This document shows positions 46,001 to 57,244 of a stretch of 64,000 bases of DNA, piece after piece. Under the pieces are notes generated by a model, which was not told the DNA's origin, did no database searches, and saw nothing but the letters and a program-made list of their open reading frames with translations. Both the position numbers and the translations under genes were made by a program. Origin of the DNA: Magnolia sinica (lineage: Eukaryota > Streptophyta > Magnoliopsida > Magnoliales > Magnoliaceae); NCBI RefSeq assembly GCF_029962835.1, contig NC_080584.1, positions 83,108,862-83,172,861 of the forward strand, read 5' to 3'. The first letter of the stretch is position 1. Each line of letters starts with the position of its first letter.

Positions 46001-49000
46001 GCGAACAACATTTGTTGATCGCATGCAATCGCATATGCAATTTGACAACATTGCTATGAAGTTATATAGCATGCAACTGTTCTTTGGTTGTAGTTTGGAG
46101 ATGAGACGTTTGTGGCATGGATACTTCCATCAACTCAAAATAATTTCCATGTAAGTAGGATGGATGTAAACATTAATCAATCCTGGTATTAGGGCAAAAT
46201 TTTACCATTTATTTACCTAAGTTACTAATGCTCATTTGGATGTACTCATGAATCCAATTGATTTGGCAATTTTGGAAATGCATTGTGCTTAGGTTTGGGG
46301 TGGTGCAGAAAAGTGAAATTTCAGTACGTTGGCATGCATATCATGTTTTCTCCACCTAATTTGGAGACAACACATCCCATCCTCCTTGGAACATCCAAAC
46401 AAATCCCAACTATATAGTTTGGCTATATATATCTACTAAACCAGGCATTCTAATTATGTATTTCAACAGACCTTAATTATGGATAGGGTTGTTGAGAAAA
46501 TGGAGAGGAAGTTGTCAAGGTAGAAGAGTAGACACCTTTCGATGGGAGGTAGGATTACGCTCATCAAATCTACCTTATCAAATCTGCCTATCTACTTCGT
46601 GTCTTTATTTTGATGTCTTAAGTCGGTTCTTCCATGATTGGAGAAGATTCAGAGGGATTTCCTTTGGCAAGGGGCTGTAAAAAATCATACGTTCCACTTG
46701 TTGGAGTGAGGTGAAGTGTGCAAACCTTTCGAAGGAGGGGCAAGTATTAGGAGTCTGGAGCTTGTGAACCTCGCCTTGCTCGGCAAATGGCTGTGGAGGT
46801 TCAAAACAAGAGAGTGATGCTTGTGGGGGGAGGTTGTTGCTAGTAAGTATGGTGCTGCTCGTGGATTAGATAATTCTTTTTAAGGGCATCTGGATTGTGG
46901 AAGTTAGTGGCCAGCTTGGCGAGCAAATTTATGGAGGGCATCACTCTTTCTGTAGGATGATGTGTAGCTTGGAGATGTCCCACTATGAGTTAAATAGCCA
47001 AAACTAGCTAGGCTCTCTCCAATGTCGGATATCCGCATAGTTTGTTGTTGTTCGTCCTCTGGGTCGCATGCCGTGTGGTCCCCTCCTTATCAAAGGAATC
47101 TAAAGGATGAGGAGGTGGATGATGCCTCGATATTCACATCTCGGTTTGTGAAGATGATGCTATGATATGGTGTAGGAAGAATTCTGGTTCTTTCTCAATT
47201 TGTTCCTTCTATGTGTTGATCTCTTCTTCCTAGAGTGGTGTGAATGGTGGCCATACTGCCTTTGTGTGGCACTATGGTGCTCTGCCCAAGGTTGCAGCCT
47301 TCGCTTGGTTGGTCAAAAGGAACAGGGTGTGTACCGTTGATAATCTCCATAAAAGGTTGATGACCATAACCAATATGTGCAGGTTGTGCCTTCGAAATGA
47401 AGAGACGGTTGATCACCTATTCATCAATTGTCCCTTTGCCAGAATCATTGGGAAGGTTTTCTTGGCTTTGGTGATTCCGGGTAATATCAAGGTATTCTTT
47501 CTCATGTTGCATTAGGGAGGCTTAGCGAAGGAAGACAGTAGGAGTTTAGCTTTGGTAGCTGGCCTTTGGAATCTATGGGGTGAACGAAACAATTGATGCT
47601 TCAGGAATCGAAGCGGGTGAGCATTGGAGACTTTCAGAAGGCTGGAATTTGATATGCTGGAGTGGCTTCCTGATCGCATGTCTTCATAAATTCTCTTGGT
47701 TGGGTCATTTCCTTTTTTAAAAAAAGTAAATTCTCTTGGGTTTTCTTTGAGCTTGAGTTGGGCTGAGGTTGTTGGAATTTTGTGTCACAGCTTCGGCCTG
47801 GTGGCTGTGTTCCTTGTTTTTTTGTTTTGGTTTTTGAATAAAAATGTCATCATCTATTTATCTCTCTTACCAAAAAAAAAAAAAAAGAACAAAGAAAAAG
47901 AAGAAGATACAGGAGAAGGGATCAGCTGCTATCAGTTATATCTTAGTTATCAGTCCCTCTATCAACTATAAGCGTCACACAAGTACAAGATTGATCAGGG
48001 GGCATTTCAGAAATAAAGGTCTGGCTGTTAATTTGCTGGCCTCTACTGTGGATGGGCCATGCCCTAAAATCATGCTCATTAGATGTTTACAAGTGGAAGG
48101 GACAATAGCTCAATTGATGATTGGCATTCAACAGGAAAAATCCTTCAATCAAGGGCTTGTATCATCCAACCACTATGATTTGCTTTATGGCCCATCCACA
48201 ATAGTGGCCAAGACAGGAGTGATCCAGATCTGGTAAATGCGTGCCATGCGGATGGATCTGGATTGCTTGATAAATTGATTACTGACTTAGCGACATGTTT
48301 TTACGGTTCATGTCCTTTGATTAGCTTGTACTTGTGATGGCTTTGCACGCCCCTAGGTCGAAGGTTTGAGGAGTCACTGCCAACATCATTAAAAAAAAAA
48401 AAAAATCTTTCATCAGATATGAGTAATGGCAATATTTGGATCAGTTCATTAAAGTTCAATACAGTTCTTTCCAAATGGTACAAGAAGAAGATGTCTGGTT
48501 ATCAAGGCCTTAAAAAAAAACACAACAATGTCTGGTTGTCAAGACTGTATACTTTTAAGGGCAATGTCTTTACCTTCAGCTCGATGCATCTCCATAGGAG
48601 GGAGGGAGGGAGGGAGGGGAAAAAGGAAAAAATAAAATAAAATAAAACACTCTGCATTTTCTCAAGGATTTCAATAATTTGATTCACATGTGGTTTTGGT
48701 CTTATGTCATCGGTTCTTGCATGGTGTAGGAACTTGTGACAGAGTCTTGTGAATGTTCCAATTACTGTGAATTTCTTATTCAGTTCCATATTGAATTGAA
48801 AAAGGTTCACTCCCTTGGGGTTTTCTAGTTTTTGGAGGCTTATGTCTGGTTCTTGTTTTTGAGATGTTTTTCTTTTATTTATTTATTATTTTTTTAATGG
48901 GATTTTTTTTGTGGGGTACTGTCAATGGCACGGAATTCATGCTTCCTTTTTAATCTTTTGCAGTTTGTTATTGTCTCTTTAACTGGATGGGGGTTGCTCA

Positions 49001-52000
49001 TATATGGAGGCTTCAAGGCCTTCTCTGGAGGCAAGAAAGACAAAAAAGAAGAGGTGATTCTTTATACTTGATGACTGCAAGGCTATGATCTATATTTCCG
49101 AACATGCTATGTTCTGATGTTAGTTATTAAAAATGCAGCCTCTCTGATTGTAAGGAGCAGATTTAGTTTATCGCTTCTATTAGCTCATCTAACTCATTGT
49201 TTGTGCTCATTAGACTTGCTGAAACAACCTAATAGATCTGTACTTGGGTTGAGTTAGTTGGCCATTCATTTTTTTTATTTTTCCTATAATCCGGAGAAAA
49301 CCTGTTTTAGCATTTAGACACATGGGTCATAACTTGATTAGATGGTGCTGTGTTGCAAGTTGGACGCTGTGTTGCAAGTTGGACTGTAAGGTTGTGGTTT
49401 TGATCCCAGCTTAGGATGCTTTTCAGAGTTACTAGATTTACATTGAGTGCAGTGACCGTTGGGGGAAATTACTCGTGCTCAATTTAGCTGCTTGCAGCGT
49501 TCAGCTCTCTTGCCATTTCAAGCTGGCTTGATGGACTTTCTCCATTTAACTCGATGCAGAATTGGGTTTTGGCAAGCATATGAAAATGCAAGTTGGCGCC
49601 ATTTAAATAGCATCAAAGGCACATTTCCATTTTCCACTCTTTCCAAACTGGGCACTTACCAAAATTAATGAATTTGAAATACTAAATTAGGTTTCATGAA
49701 ATCTCTCTCTCTTCTTTTCTTTTTCTTCTTTTTGTTTTTTGAAAACCTTGAATGGGTATTAAGAGCATCGAATGAAGTTTTTGGTTTCTGAACTTGAAAA
49801 CGTTGACTAAGTCGGGTGGTTACCTCTGGAAAACTTGTCTGGGTAATAGAAAACATCAGACCATGTCATAGGCTTTTCATCTAAAAAGTCTTGACGAATG
49901 CTTTATCGAGTTATGAGTCAATACCAATTCAAGCAATTATCGAGTTTGAGTTTAGAGTTTTTAACCTTGAATCCTCACAGCCATGTGTCAAGGACACCTT
50001 TGTTAATGTGCTGATAGGTCCTTCTAATGATGTCCTGCCCCTGATTTTCAATCGCGCTCCCACTTCCTTGCGTTTAATCTTTGCTAAAATTTTAAAACAG
50101 GCATTTCCCCGCTCCCCCACCTGGATTGTTGCCACTCTGCTTCACGCTTCATGCAACCATACGTCCAGTGTATATCAAATATGCATGCAGGGTGCTTCTT
50201 CATAGCTATGTGTTCTAACGTGGATTCGATCCGTTTCATATTATTTATTGAGTTGCATTCACCTATGACCTGTTGTAGGTTATCTTAACATACGAATGTG
50301 CCATGGCTGTAGGATTTTTGAACCTGCAAAAGGTGGACGTCACCATGAACACCGCCTGGCATAATTCAGGTGAGTCCAGTAGTCTGCTCGTCAGACATGC
50401 CACTCTGTATGAAAACAATGGGCGGTTTAAATGTGTGGCATTTCTGGACGGTTTTGATTTTTGGGCTAGGTGATATTCCTACTGGGACCCATCTTTTGCA
50501 AGGCTCAGTTGTCCCACATGTTATGCATTGGCATACGAGACAGGTTCAATGTTAGGATAATATACATCGGCTGTAGGTGGCCGTTTCCCTAATACATTGT
50601 TTTCTACAATTAACATGAATCCATTTATCTTAGATGCATTTTTTTTTTCTATAGGCTGCTGTGGTAGGAAAGGGTTGTGCCATGTATTTCCCTAGGTATA
50701 AAAGAAAGGTGCATGTGTCGAAAAGAGAGGCTATGAATATCAAGTTCTTTTTTCCACGTCTCATGCTCATATGAATTAGAATCCGGTTGAAAATATCTGT
50801 AAGTATCCTACAAGTATATGGTACTAGTATTCGAATCGTGTCATATTGGACATGATGTGCTAGCCATATAGATGGATAACATTGACATGCAAAGAAGAGT
50901 TTATTTTATTTTAAGGAAGAAGGAAAATGGATTTCTCAAGAGTTAACCCAAATATGCCACTATCCATCTTCAATCGCCCCACATGTGCCATATGAGCTAG
51001 TGTCTATCTTCAATTGTGCTCCACATGCGCCACTATGCCACACATGCTAATGTGCATCTTCTCTTATGTGGTTATGCCTCACATGTGCAGTGTCCCACAT
51101 GTGCTAATGTGCCATGTGCCACCATCCATCTTCTCTTTCTCCCACATGTGCAAAGCGTCCCACACGGGCCATTGTGCCACGTGCCATTGCCATCTTCAAC
51201 TGCTCCATATATGCCACGTGCCAATGTGCAAGTGTGCAACCATGTATTTTCGGTGTCCACGTGTCAAATGTGCTAATATATCTCTCGTCCACATGTGCCA
51301 CCATCATTGTTCAGAGTATCCTTGATGATCCTTGATATTATCAAAATATCCTCGATATTATTGAAATATCCCCAATATTATCCGTGTCTCCAGCTCGATG
51401 ATACTAATAACATTGGCAGTATTAGAAATTCTAGGTATTGACAATATATCGCCAAGTATCGCCAATGTATTGATATCGCCAATATTTTATACGGTGTAAA
51501 TTCCAAGTGTCTCTTGTATCACCAATGTATCGATATCACCAATATTTTCGATTGTTTAAATTCCAGGCATCACTTATATCGCCAGTGTATTGGTGATATG
51601 TCAATAGTGTCGCCAATGTATCATCAATATATCGCTATCTCCAAAAATCTGTTTATTAAAAAATCATTTCAAATTTTTTTATGGGCGCATGATGAAGTGC
51701 ATGTTTGTATGTCTGTATATGGATGGATGGATGCGCGTGTGCACATGCATGCGTGGATGGATGGATGGATCATGCATGTGTTTGTATGTATGTATGTACG
51801 TGCTGTCAATGATACGTGCTTTTAGGCCCCATTAAAAGGAAACTTATTATTTGATTCCTAAATATGTAAATATATGTTTTTTTTGCTATTATTTGATTCT
51901 TAAGTTTGCAAATTTGTATTTTAGCATCTCCTAAAGTTTCACTTAAAAATTCCACCGTTTTCCCATGTTTCCCCAAAGTTTCCTGGCATTTCTTGGAATC

Positions 52001-53109
52001 GGCGATAACGATATTGTTTCCATATCCTTGGCCAGTGAAACTTAGAGCGATACCAATACTTTGAATACTGGCCACCGTACAACTTCGAGCACCCGACATT
52101 CCACTGTTCAGCTTCAAGCACCTGCATGTGCCACTGTCCATCTTCCCTTGTGCCCCACATGTGCAAAGTGTCCTGTGGCCATCTTCAATCACTCCATATA
52201 TGCCACATCTGCCAATGTGCCAATGCGTCAATGTGCATATGCGCTGCAGCTTGAAGTTCCCACTGGCTATGTGTCTCTTGTGCCACGTACAATTTCAAGC
52301 ACCCCACATTGGCCACGTGCACCATGATTCAGCTTCAAGCGCATATGCATGCCACGAGCTATTATCCATCTTAAGCGTCTCATGGTACTAGGAAATTTTT
52401 CCAAAGAAAATGTTTTTGTTTTGTGAAACAAAATAATTTGGAAACATGCTCCAAAATTCTAGGATAATCTTGTTCAAAAACAAAGAAGGTAAACAACATT
52501 CTCTCACATTTTCCTAGAAATAAGGTTTCCCAAAAACACTTTCCTTTCCAATATTTTCCCTGAATCCAAATCGGCGCCAAGGGTCTTTTTGGATATACCA
52601 TCAAATTGAATTGCAATAACTAGTCTAATAAACTGGAAACAACCAAACTGTAATTTACTTCCTCAGCATTCATAATGAGCGTATGGCTTCCAAATTGTGA
52701 TTAAGTTTTTTGTTTGATAATATGAAAGACACACAAAAGCAATTTGAGGGCGACTTCCACACTATGATCCCTACTGTCACTGAAGGGTCTTTTACACCGT
52801 CCATGGCGACCTGGGCTAAGCAAAGTCAAGCTATTGCACGCTAAAGCTTGAATTTAACCCTGGCATGGCCTTAGGCCAAGTTTAGGTGCCTGAGCCCTGG
52901 TCCTACAGGGCTGGGCCAGGCAGCTTGACTCATTGCCACCCGAAGCTGCTCAACCCAATGCATTCACTGGGAAAGGCCATTGTTTCATGCTGTTGAATAG
53001 TTTTGTTTGTAATCTTTATGTCAGCATGGTTTAATAGTTAGAGGAATTTTTTGTAATTAGAGGATCTATTTGTTGTCTTGTGCAGAAAGTTACAGAAGCG
53101 GCCCACTAG
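43091..53109 (+). CDS. mitochondrial membrane protein, probable complex I ESSS-type subunit
   Basis: Four exons join without a frame break: 43091-43211, 44524-44594, 48964-49053, 53086-53109 (phase 1, 0, 0; all GT..AG). The product has 101 residues. Residues 1-40 are an Arg/Ala/Ser-rich presequence without acidic residues, ending RRGLAGGG, as for mitochondrial import. Residues 41-64 ([20 protein letters not shown], then KEEH) are a conserved-looking matrix segment; residues 65-84 ([20 protein letters not shown]) are a single membrane span; the tail is Lys/Glu-rich and ends KVTEAAH. From memory this matches the small plant protein annotated as the ESSS subunit of NADH:ubiquinone oxidoreductase (NDUFB11-like), an accessory part of the membrane arm of respiratory complex I. 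The gene structure I hold as firm; the name is recall. Introns 2 and 3 are about 4 kb each and full of repeats. Confidence 0.85.
45036..45173 (+). mobile_element. tRNA-derived SINE
   Basis: An A-box-like GCCTCAGTGATAGACTC (45044-45060) and a B-box GGTTCGAGTAC (45086-45096) have the spacing of an RNA polymerase III promoter. They are followed by GGTGGTGAAATCCCACTAC and a GTGTGTGTG tail, as in plant SINEs. It lies in intron 2 of the mitochondrial protein gene. Target duplication not resolved. Confidence 0.6.
45276..46053. mobile_element. non-autonomous hAT element with 8-bp duplication
   Basis: The target duplication is perfect: CTATGAAG at 45268-45275 and again at 46054-46061. The ends are CATTATTGTCAAATGC and, read in reverse, CAATGTTGTCAAATTGC. 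The subterminal parts are packed with GCATATGCGA-type repeats (45298-45440 and 46000-46040). Inside is a TATA box and start-like stretch CCTATAAATAGGCACTC near 45510, then CT-rich sequence and long AT-rich DNA, without a transposase. 778 bp, in intron 2 of the mitochondrial protein gene. Confidence 0.85.
46474..47888 (+). mobile_element. 5'-truncated L1-type LINE
   Basis: It retains the end of the reverse transcriptase (KMERKLSRW near 46497, [19 protein letters not shown] near 46539, [11 protein letters not shown] near 46765) and, after degraded sequence, the zf-RVT-type C-terminal part ([20 protein letters not shown] near 47300, [20 protein letters not shown] near 47380). Several frame changes and stops interrupt it. 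A poly(A) run at 47870-47886 marks the 3' end, so it is in the sense direction of the host gene. It sits in intron 2 of the mitochondrial protein gene and is dead. Confidence 0.85.
51000..51310. repeat. tandem array with CCACATGTGCCA units
   Basis: CCACATGTGCCA, with variants such as CCACGTGCCA and CCACATGTGCTA, recurs every 20-40 bases and is joined by CATCTTCAA / CATCTTCTC phrases. Related sequence is at 52040-52380 and at 63560-63720. Overlapping open frames on both strands come from the repeat. In intron 3 of the mitochondrial protein gene. Confidence 0.7.
51320..51650. repeat. tandem array with TATCGCCAATGTATCG units
   Basis: Units near TATCGCCAATGTATCGATATC and TATTATCAAAATATCC follow each other with strong drift and a period near 18-36 bases. 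It directly adjoins the preceding array but has a different unit. Confidence 0.65.
52040..52380. repeat. second block of the CCACATGTGCCA array
   Basis: Same kind of unit as 51000-51310 (CACCTGCATGTGCCACTGTC, CCCCACATGTGCAAAGTGTC, CACATCTGCCAATGTGCC), resuming after about 400 bp of other sequence that includes (GGAT)n and (GTAT)n runs at 51718-51800. Confidence 0.65.
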
Positions 53110-53999
53110 ACTTGATGGGGTTGCATGACTGGTTTTAGTTCATCATTCTCACCTGGAAATAAAGCGTTTGGCTGGGACATGGCAATCTCTTGGAAATGTT
53201 ATTTCTTAGATTTTACAAGACATCAGTTTTGGGTTAGCTTATAACTTGCTCTTGGATTAAGGGCGATAAATGCTGAGATCTGTTTTTTGTTTTGCATTTC
53301 TGATATGAGAACTTTGGTGCATTGTATTTGGTTTTCTTTCAATCTTCTGAGCTGTGTTGGCAGTCTGTTTTCTTTGCTCCAATTCTCAAGTATTAGATAC
53401 CCTGGGATTTGCTAGCTTCACATGCACTTATGTAACAAAAAATCAGAATGGTATGCTCATCAGGTGGGCCGTCCCTGTACAAAAAGAATAGACAGTTTAA
53501 AATAGAAATAATCAAAAGTGTTCATCCAATGTATTGGTGTGGTCGGCCTGACCTGAGGAGTAGATCATCCAGACTGTCTGCAGCCGTCCTCATAGTCTCA
53601 CACATACTTGACAGGTTGGCATGTAGGGTTGCAATAACGGTGCTTGTTGGGCTAGCAAACCTTCTGATGTCCTTTTCTGTCGGCAGGGCAGGATGTTATT
53701 GGGCTGGGTCGCCTGATAGGGTATTCATTCTACGAAAGGCATGTTTTGGGCTGGATTTCTAGCTTCAGTCAAATCATGCTAGAGTTTAGGCCTGAAGCTT
53801 AGCATGCAAAAATGAGTGTTTGATTGAATGTAGAAATGGAAAACCCATGTGGAATTCTGACAAGGTGTTAAAAGGAAGGAAAGGAAGGGGGGAAATTTTT
53901 TTGAGATTTGCTATTCCATAGCCACAGCTTTGTAATCGGTTCCCATCGATTGCAGTACTCTGTGAAGGGATGCCTATGAAGTTCCTATGCCTATGCAGT
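53110..53999. other. 3' UTR and intergenic sequence
   Basis: The first 200-300 bases after the stop at 53109 are presumably the 3' UTR of the mitochondrial protein gene (ATAAATG-type motifs near 53268 could serve polyadenylation). From about 53400 on no gene is seen. Confidence 0.4.
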
Positions 54000-54530
54000 T
54001 CCTGCATTGGAATGCTAGTTAGGGCTTACTGTGATGTTTGTGAGAAATCCATCCATTTTTAGAGCTCATTTTAGGCCATGCGTCCAAAATGAGGTGGATC
54101 CAAAACTCAAGTGGGCCAGTACAAGTGGGAAAACTGTGGAAAGAGTTTCTGTCGTTGAAACCTTCCTGGCATCTACCTTGATGTTTATATGCCATCCAAA
54201 CCTTCCTGGCATGTACCTTGATTTTTATATGCCATCCATACTGTTTATAAGGTCATTCCCACTGGGTTGAAGTGAAAACACCAAAAACTCGGCTTGATAT
54301 GAAACTTTGGGTCATGCCAATGTTTCAAACGGTGGTCGCTGAATCCCCCAGTTTCCTCCCGTGCAGCCCACTTGAGTTTTGGATCCACCTCACTTTTGGT
54401 CATGTCCTAAGATGATCTCTCAAAACAGATGCACAGTGTGGATTTCTTATAAACATAATGGTAGGCCTCACTTAGCATCCCAATGCAGGAACTTTCTGCG
54501 AAAGGCTTTCGTGGTTCTCTGCAAAGTTGG
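54000..54530. mobile_element. miniature inverted-repeat element, family B
   Basis: It opens GCAGTTCCTGCATTGGAATGC and GATGTTTGTGAGAAATCC and ends TTCTTATAAACATAATGG, TAGCATCCCAATGCAGGAAC and GCGAAAGGCTTTCG in mirror order. It includes a 40-bp tandem duplication. Confidence 0.65.
54158..54237. repeat. 40-bp tandem duplication
   Basis: AAACCTTCCTGGCATCTACC ... ATATGCCATCC is repeated at 54198 with two or three changes. It arose inside the family B element. Confidence 0.85.
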
Positions 54531-55047
54531 CAGTGGCTATTCGGTACCAATGAAAAAGCGTCAGATGCGCGTGTACTAGCGCGAGATCCACACAAAAAAT
54601 GGGTGAAATTGTCATTTCATGGAGTCTTCACACTTCTTTTTTTTAATTATTTTTTGCTATAGGTTGTGTAGGTGGATTTTGGATTGTAAGTTACTTGTGC
54701 CTTAGTAGTATTATCTTTTTTTTTTATTATTAAATTGAAGTTATCATAAACAAACACTATCTTAAATAAGTTATATATCTATCGATGTAAGTAGAAAGAA
54801 CAACTAATTTGGTGGTACCAAAACATGGAAATCTTTGAAATCCAGTTTTCTGAAAAAAAATTGAATGCCTCAGCATAAGAAGAGTTATGGAAAAAAATCG
54901 TTGTCCTCTCTTCAGCAAATGTAGGATACTAGGATTACTTACAATGGAGGGAATACGGTTTTTTATTTCCATGTGATTGGATCGTAGGCTTCTCTCTGTT
55001 CAACTACACGCCCACTTTTATTTTCGCATATGCTCAACCTTCCGGCC

Positions 55048-55530
55048 GGAACGGATTGGCTACTCCCCCTGCCACCAGCCAATGGCTGATGGTGGGTGCT
55101 CTGTGGGCCCCACCATGATGTATGTGTTTCATCCGTTCCGTCCATTTATTTTTCTAGATCATTTTATGGTGTGAGACCAAAAATGAGGTATATCCCAATC
55201 TCAAGTGGACCACATTACAGGAAACAGTGTTGAATGAACATCAACCATTAAAAACCTTTTGGGGGGCCATAAAAGTTTTGGATCAAGATGATCTTTGTTT
55301 TTTCCCTTCGTCTGGGTCTGTAAGACCTAATCAACATATTGGATGTCAAATAAACAGTACAGTGGGCCTTAGGAGGATTTAAATGGTGGATATCAAATCA
55401 CTATTGTTTTCCTGTGGTGTGGTCCACCTGAGATTTATATCCTTATAATTTTTGGGATCAAGCCTAAAATGATCCATAAAAATGGATGAATGGAATGGAT
55501 GAAACACATACATCATGGTGGGGCCTGGTG
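55048..55530. mobile_element. miniature inverted-repeat element, family A, right end cut
   Basis: The left end GGAACGGATTGGCTACTCCC CTGCCACCAGCC is intact. The inner pair GGGCCCCACCATGATGTATG and CATACATCATGGTGGGGCC is nearly perfect. The sequence beyond 55530 leaves the family, so the right terminus is missing. Confidence 0.75.
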
Positions 55531-55539
55531 GTTGATGTT

Positions 55540-55860
55540 TGATTGGGCAGATCCAAATCTGAGGCAGACCGCACCACATGAAACAGTGGTGATTGAAAGC
55601 CCACCATGAGAAACTTCCCAGGGCTAACACTAATCAGATCTGCCATCCAACCCATTAGTAAGGTCAAATCAGGCCTGGATGAAGGGAAAACGCAGAGATG
55701 AGGTTGATACAAAGCTTTTGTAGCCTACAAAATGTTTTTAGTGGTCATTCACCACTTTTTCCAGTGGTGTGGCCCATTGGAGATTTGGGTCTACTTAAGT
55801 AATTGAATTGAGATCATTGATATACAACACATTCATCAAGGTGGGCCCCACATGGTAAGG
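55540..55860. mobile_element. miniature element remnant
   Basis: It shares GAAACAGTGGTGATTGAAAG, AAGGTCAAATCAGGCCTGGATGA and GTGTGGCCCATTGGAGATTTGG with family E-type sequence (compare 32928-33145), and ends at CATTCATCAAGGTGGGCCCC (55850). Left end not found. Non-coding. Confidence 0.45.
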
Positions 55861-55919
55861 GCAACATCCCCTACCCAATCTGTTTCCATATAAATGATGG
55901 GTGGTCTGAGTGAGTGAGC

Positions 55920-56580
55920 CAAAATTGGAGATGAATTGTAGAATTGAGTAAAATTGATGATCAATGGTCCAATTGGAAAACCATATGGTTGAATTAACAT
56001 TAAAGTTCAACGGTCCAATTTAAATGATATTAAAGACCAACAATCTAATTAGGCAAAAGTTGAAGATAAGTGGTCTGATTGGACTAATATTTAAAAGCCA
56101 ATGGCCTAATTGAGCTGAAATAGGAGATGAATGGTTTGATTGTTCAAGATCAACTGTGTAATTGAGTCATTGTTGAAGATTAATAACTAGAGTAGACCAA
56201 TATAAATGAACAAGTCGATTGCGCTAAAATTGGAGATGAACGGTCCAATTTGGGAAATGTTGATGATTAATAAGCTATTTGGACTAATATTGAAGCTAAA
56301 TGGTTGGATTGGGCTAATGATATTAAACATCAATGATCCAAGTAAGCTAAAATTGAAGATCAATGTTCTAATCGGACCAACATCAAAGGTCAACAATCTG
56401 ATTGGGTTGAAATTGGAGATAAATGGTTTGATTGGATTGATATTTAAGATCAATGGTCTAATTAAGTTGAAATTGATAATCAATGGTTAGAATGAGCTGA
56501 TATCAAAGATGAATGGTGTGATTAGGCTGAAATTGGAGATGAATGGTTCAATTGAGCCAATGTTGATGATCAACGGTCCC
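55920..56580. repeat. tandem array, unit about 36-39 bp
   Basis: Units near GATCAATGGTCTAATTGG followed by GCTGAAATTGGA recur about 17 times in direct orientation, with heavy drift. Because the unit length is close to a multiple of three and lacks stops in several frames, long frames are open on both strands (for example the plus strand repeats GLKLEINGLI every 12-13 residues). I take these as repeat products. Confidence 0.8.
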
Positions 56581-56940
56581 ATTGGGCCGTGGGCTGGAAG
56601 AGATGGCCTTTGGTACTCATATATAATGTGACTCTCTGTACACATACACATGCAGCTAGAACTTGTACGCCTGGAATACATTTACCTCAAATGAAGCTGA
56701 CCATGGACCCAAACATAAATGGGTCATGGCCCACATATCCACTGAACATACAATCATAGCCGTCCGGTTGGTGGATTTCTAATGGATGGTTAAAAGAAAA
56801 TTGATTAACGGTTCAAATTCAACAAACCAATGTCCACTAATCCAATAGAAGGATCATCCAATAAATCTATTTTTAGGGACCTGCTCTCAATAAACTGAAT
56901 CCCACTAATTGGACGGTTTATTTTTGGATATTAGTTACGC

Positions 56941-56946
56941 CACGTG
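56941..56946 (+). promoter_or_regulatory. G-box CACGTG upstream of the chloroplast protein gene
   Basis: CCACGTGT lies about 300 bp before the ATG at 57245. G-boxes bind bZIP and bHLH factors and are common in light- or ABA-regulated promoters. Its use here is inferred from position only. Confidence 0.4.
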
Positions 56947-57244
56947 TATAATATCTGTGTGCGTGGTAATGGAGCATCGTGCTCCGCCAGAGTATCAAAT
57001 AACGACTCTCAGCGAAATGCATGGATGAAATGAAAATCGATGGCCTCAGCCCAAGAAAAATCAGAACGGACTCTCAAGACTCAAGAGCTCTTCCTATTGC
57101 AGAACTTAGCTACAGAAAACAGAAAATCAAACACCTAAGCTACAGAAAATCAAATCCTCTGCAGAAACCATCTGCCATGAGCTCCCCAAAACCACCCCCA
57201 AAAACCCAGTTTTGAAATTTTGTTTTCCCACTGCAATAGCTGCC

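Noticed and set aside
47240-47515. Cys/His-containing frame as a host zinc-finger gene
   Set aside because: It is the zf-RVT end of an L1 element with a poly(A) tail downstream.
51014-51335. Overlapping frames rich in Cys and His
   Set aside because: They are all reading frames of the CCACATGTGCCA array; Cys and His come from TGT/TGC and CAC/CAT in the unit.
57021-57215. Upstream open frame before the chloroplast protein gene
   Set aside because: Lys/Ser-rich, no family, and it lies in the expected 5' UTR or promoter; it could be an upstream ORF but nothing supports a product.
57212-57244. Earlier start for the chloroplast protein
   Set aside because: The frame before 57245 has no ATG; the first Met with good context is at 57245.
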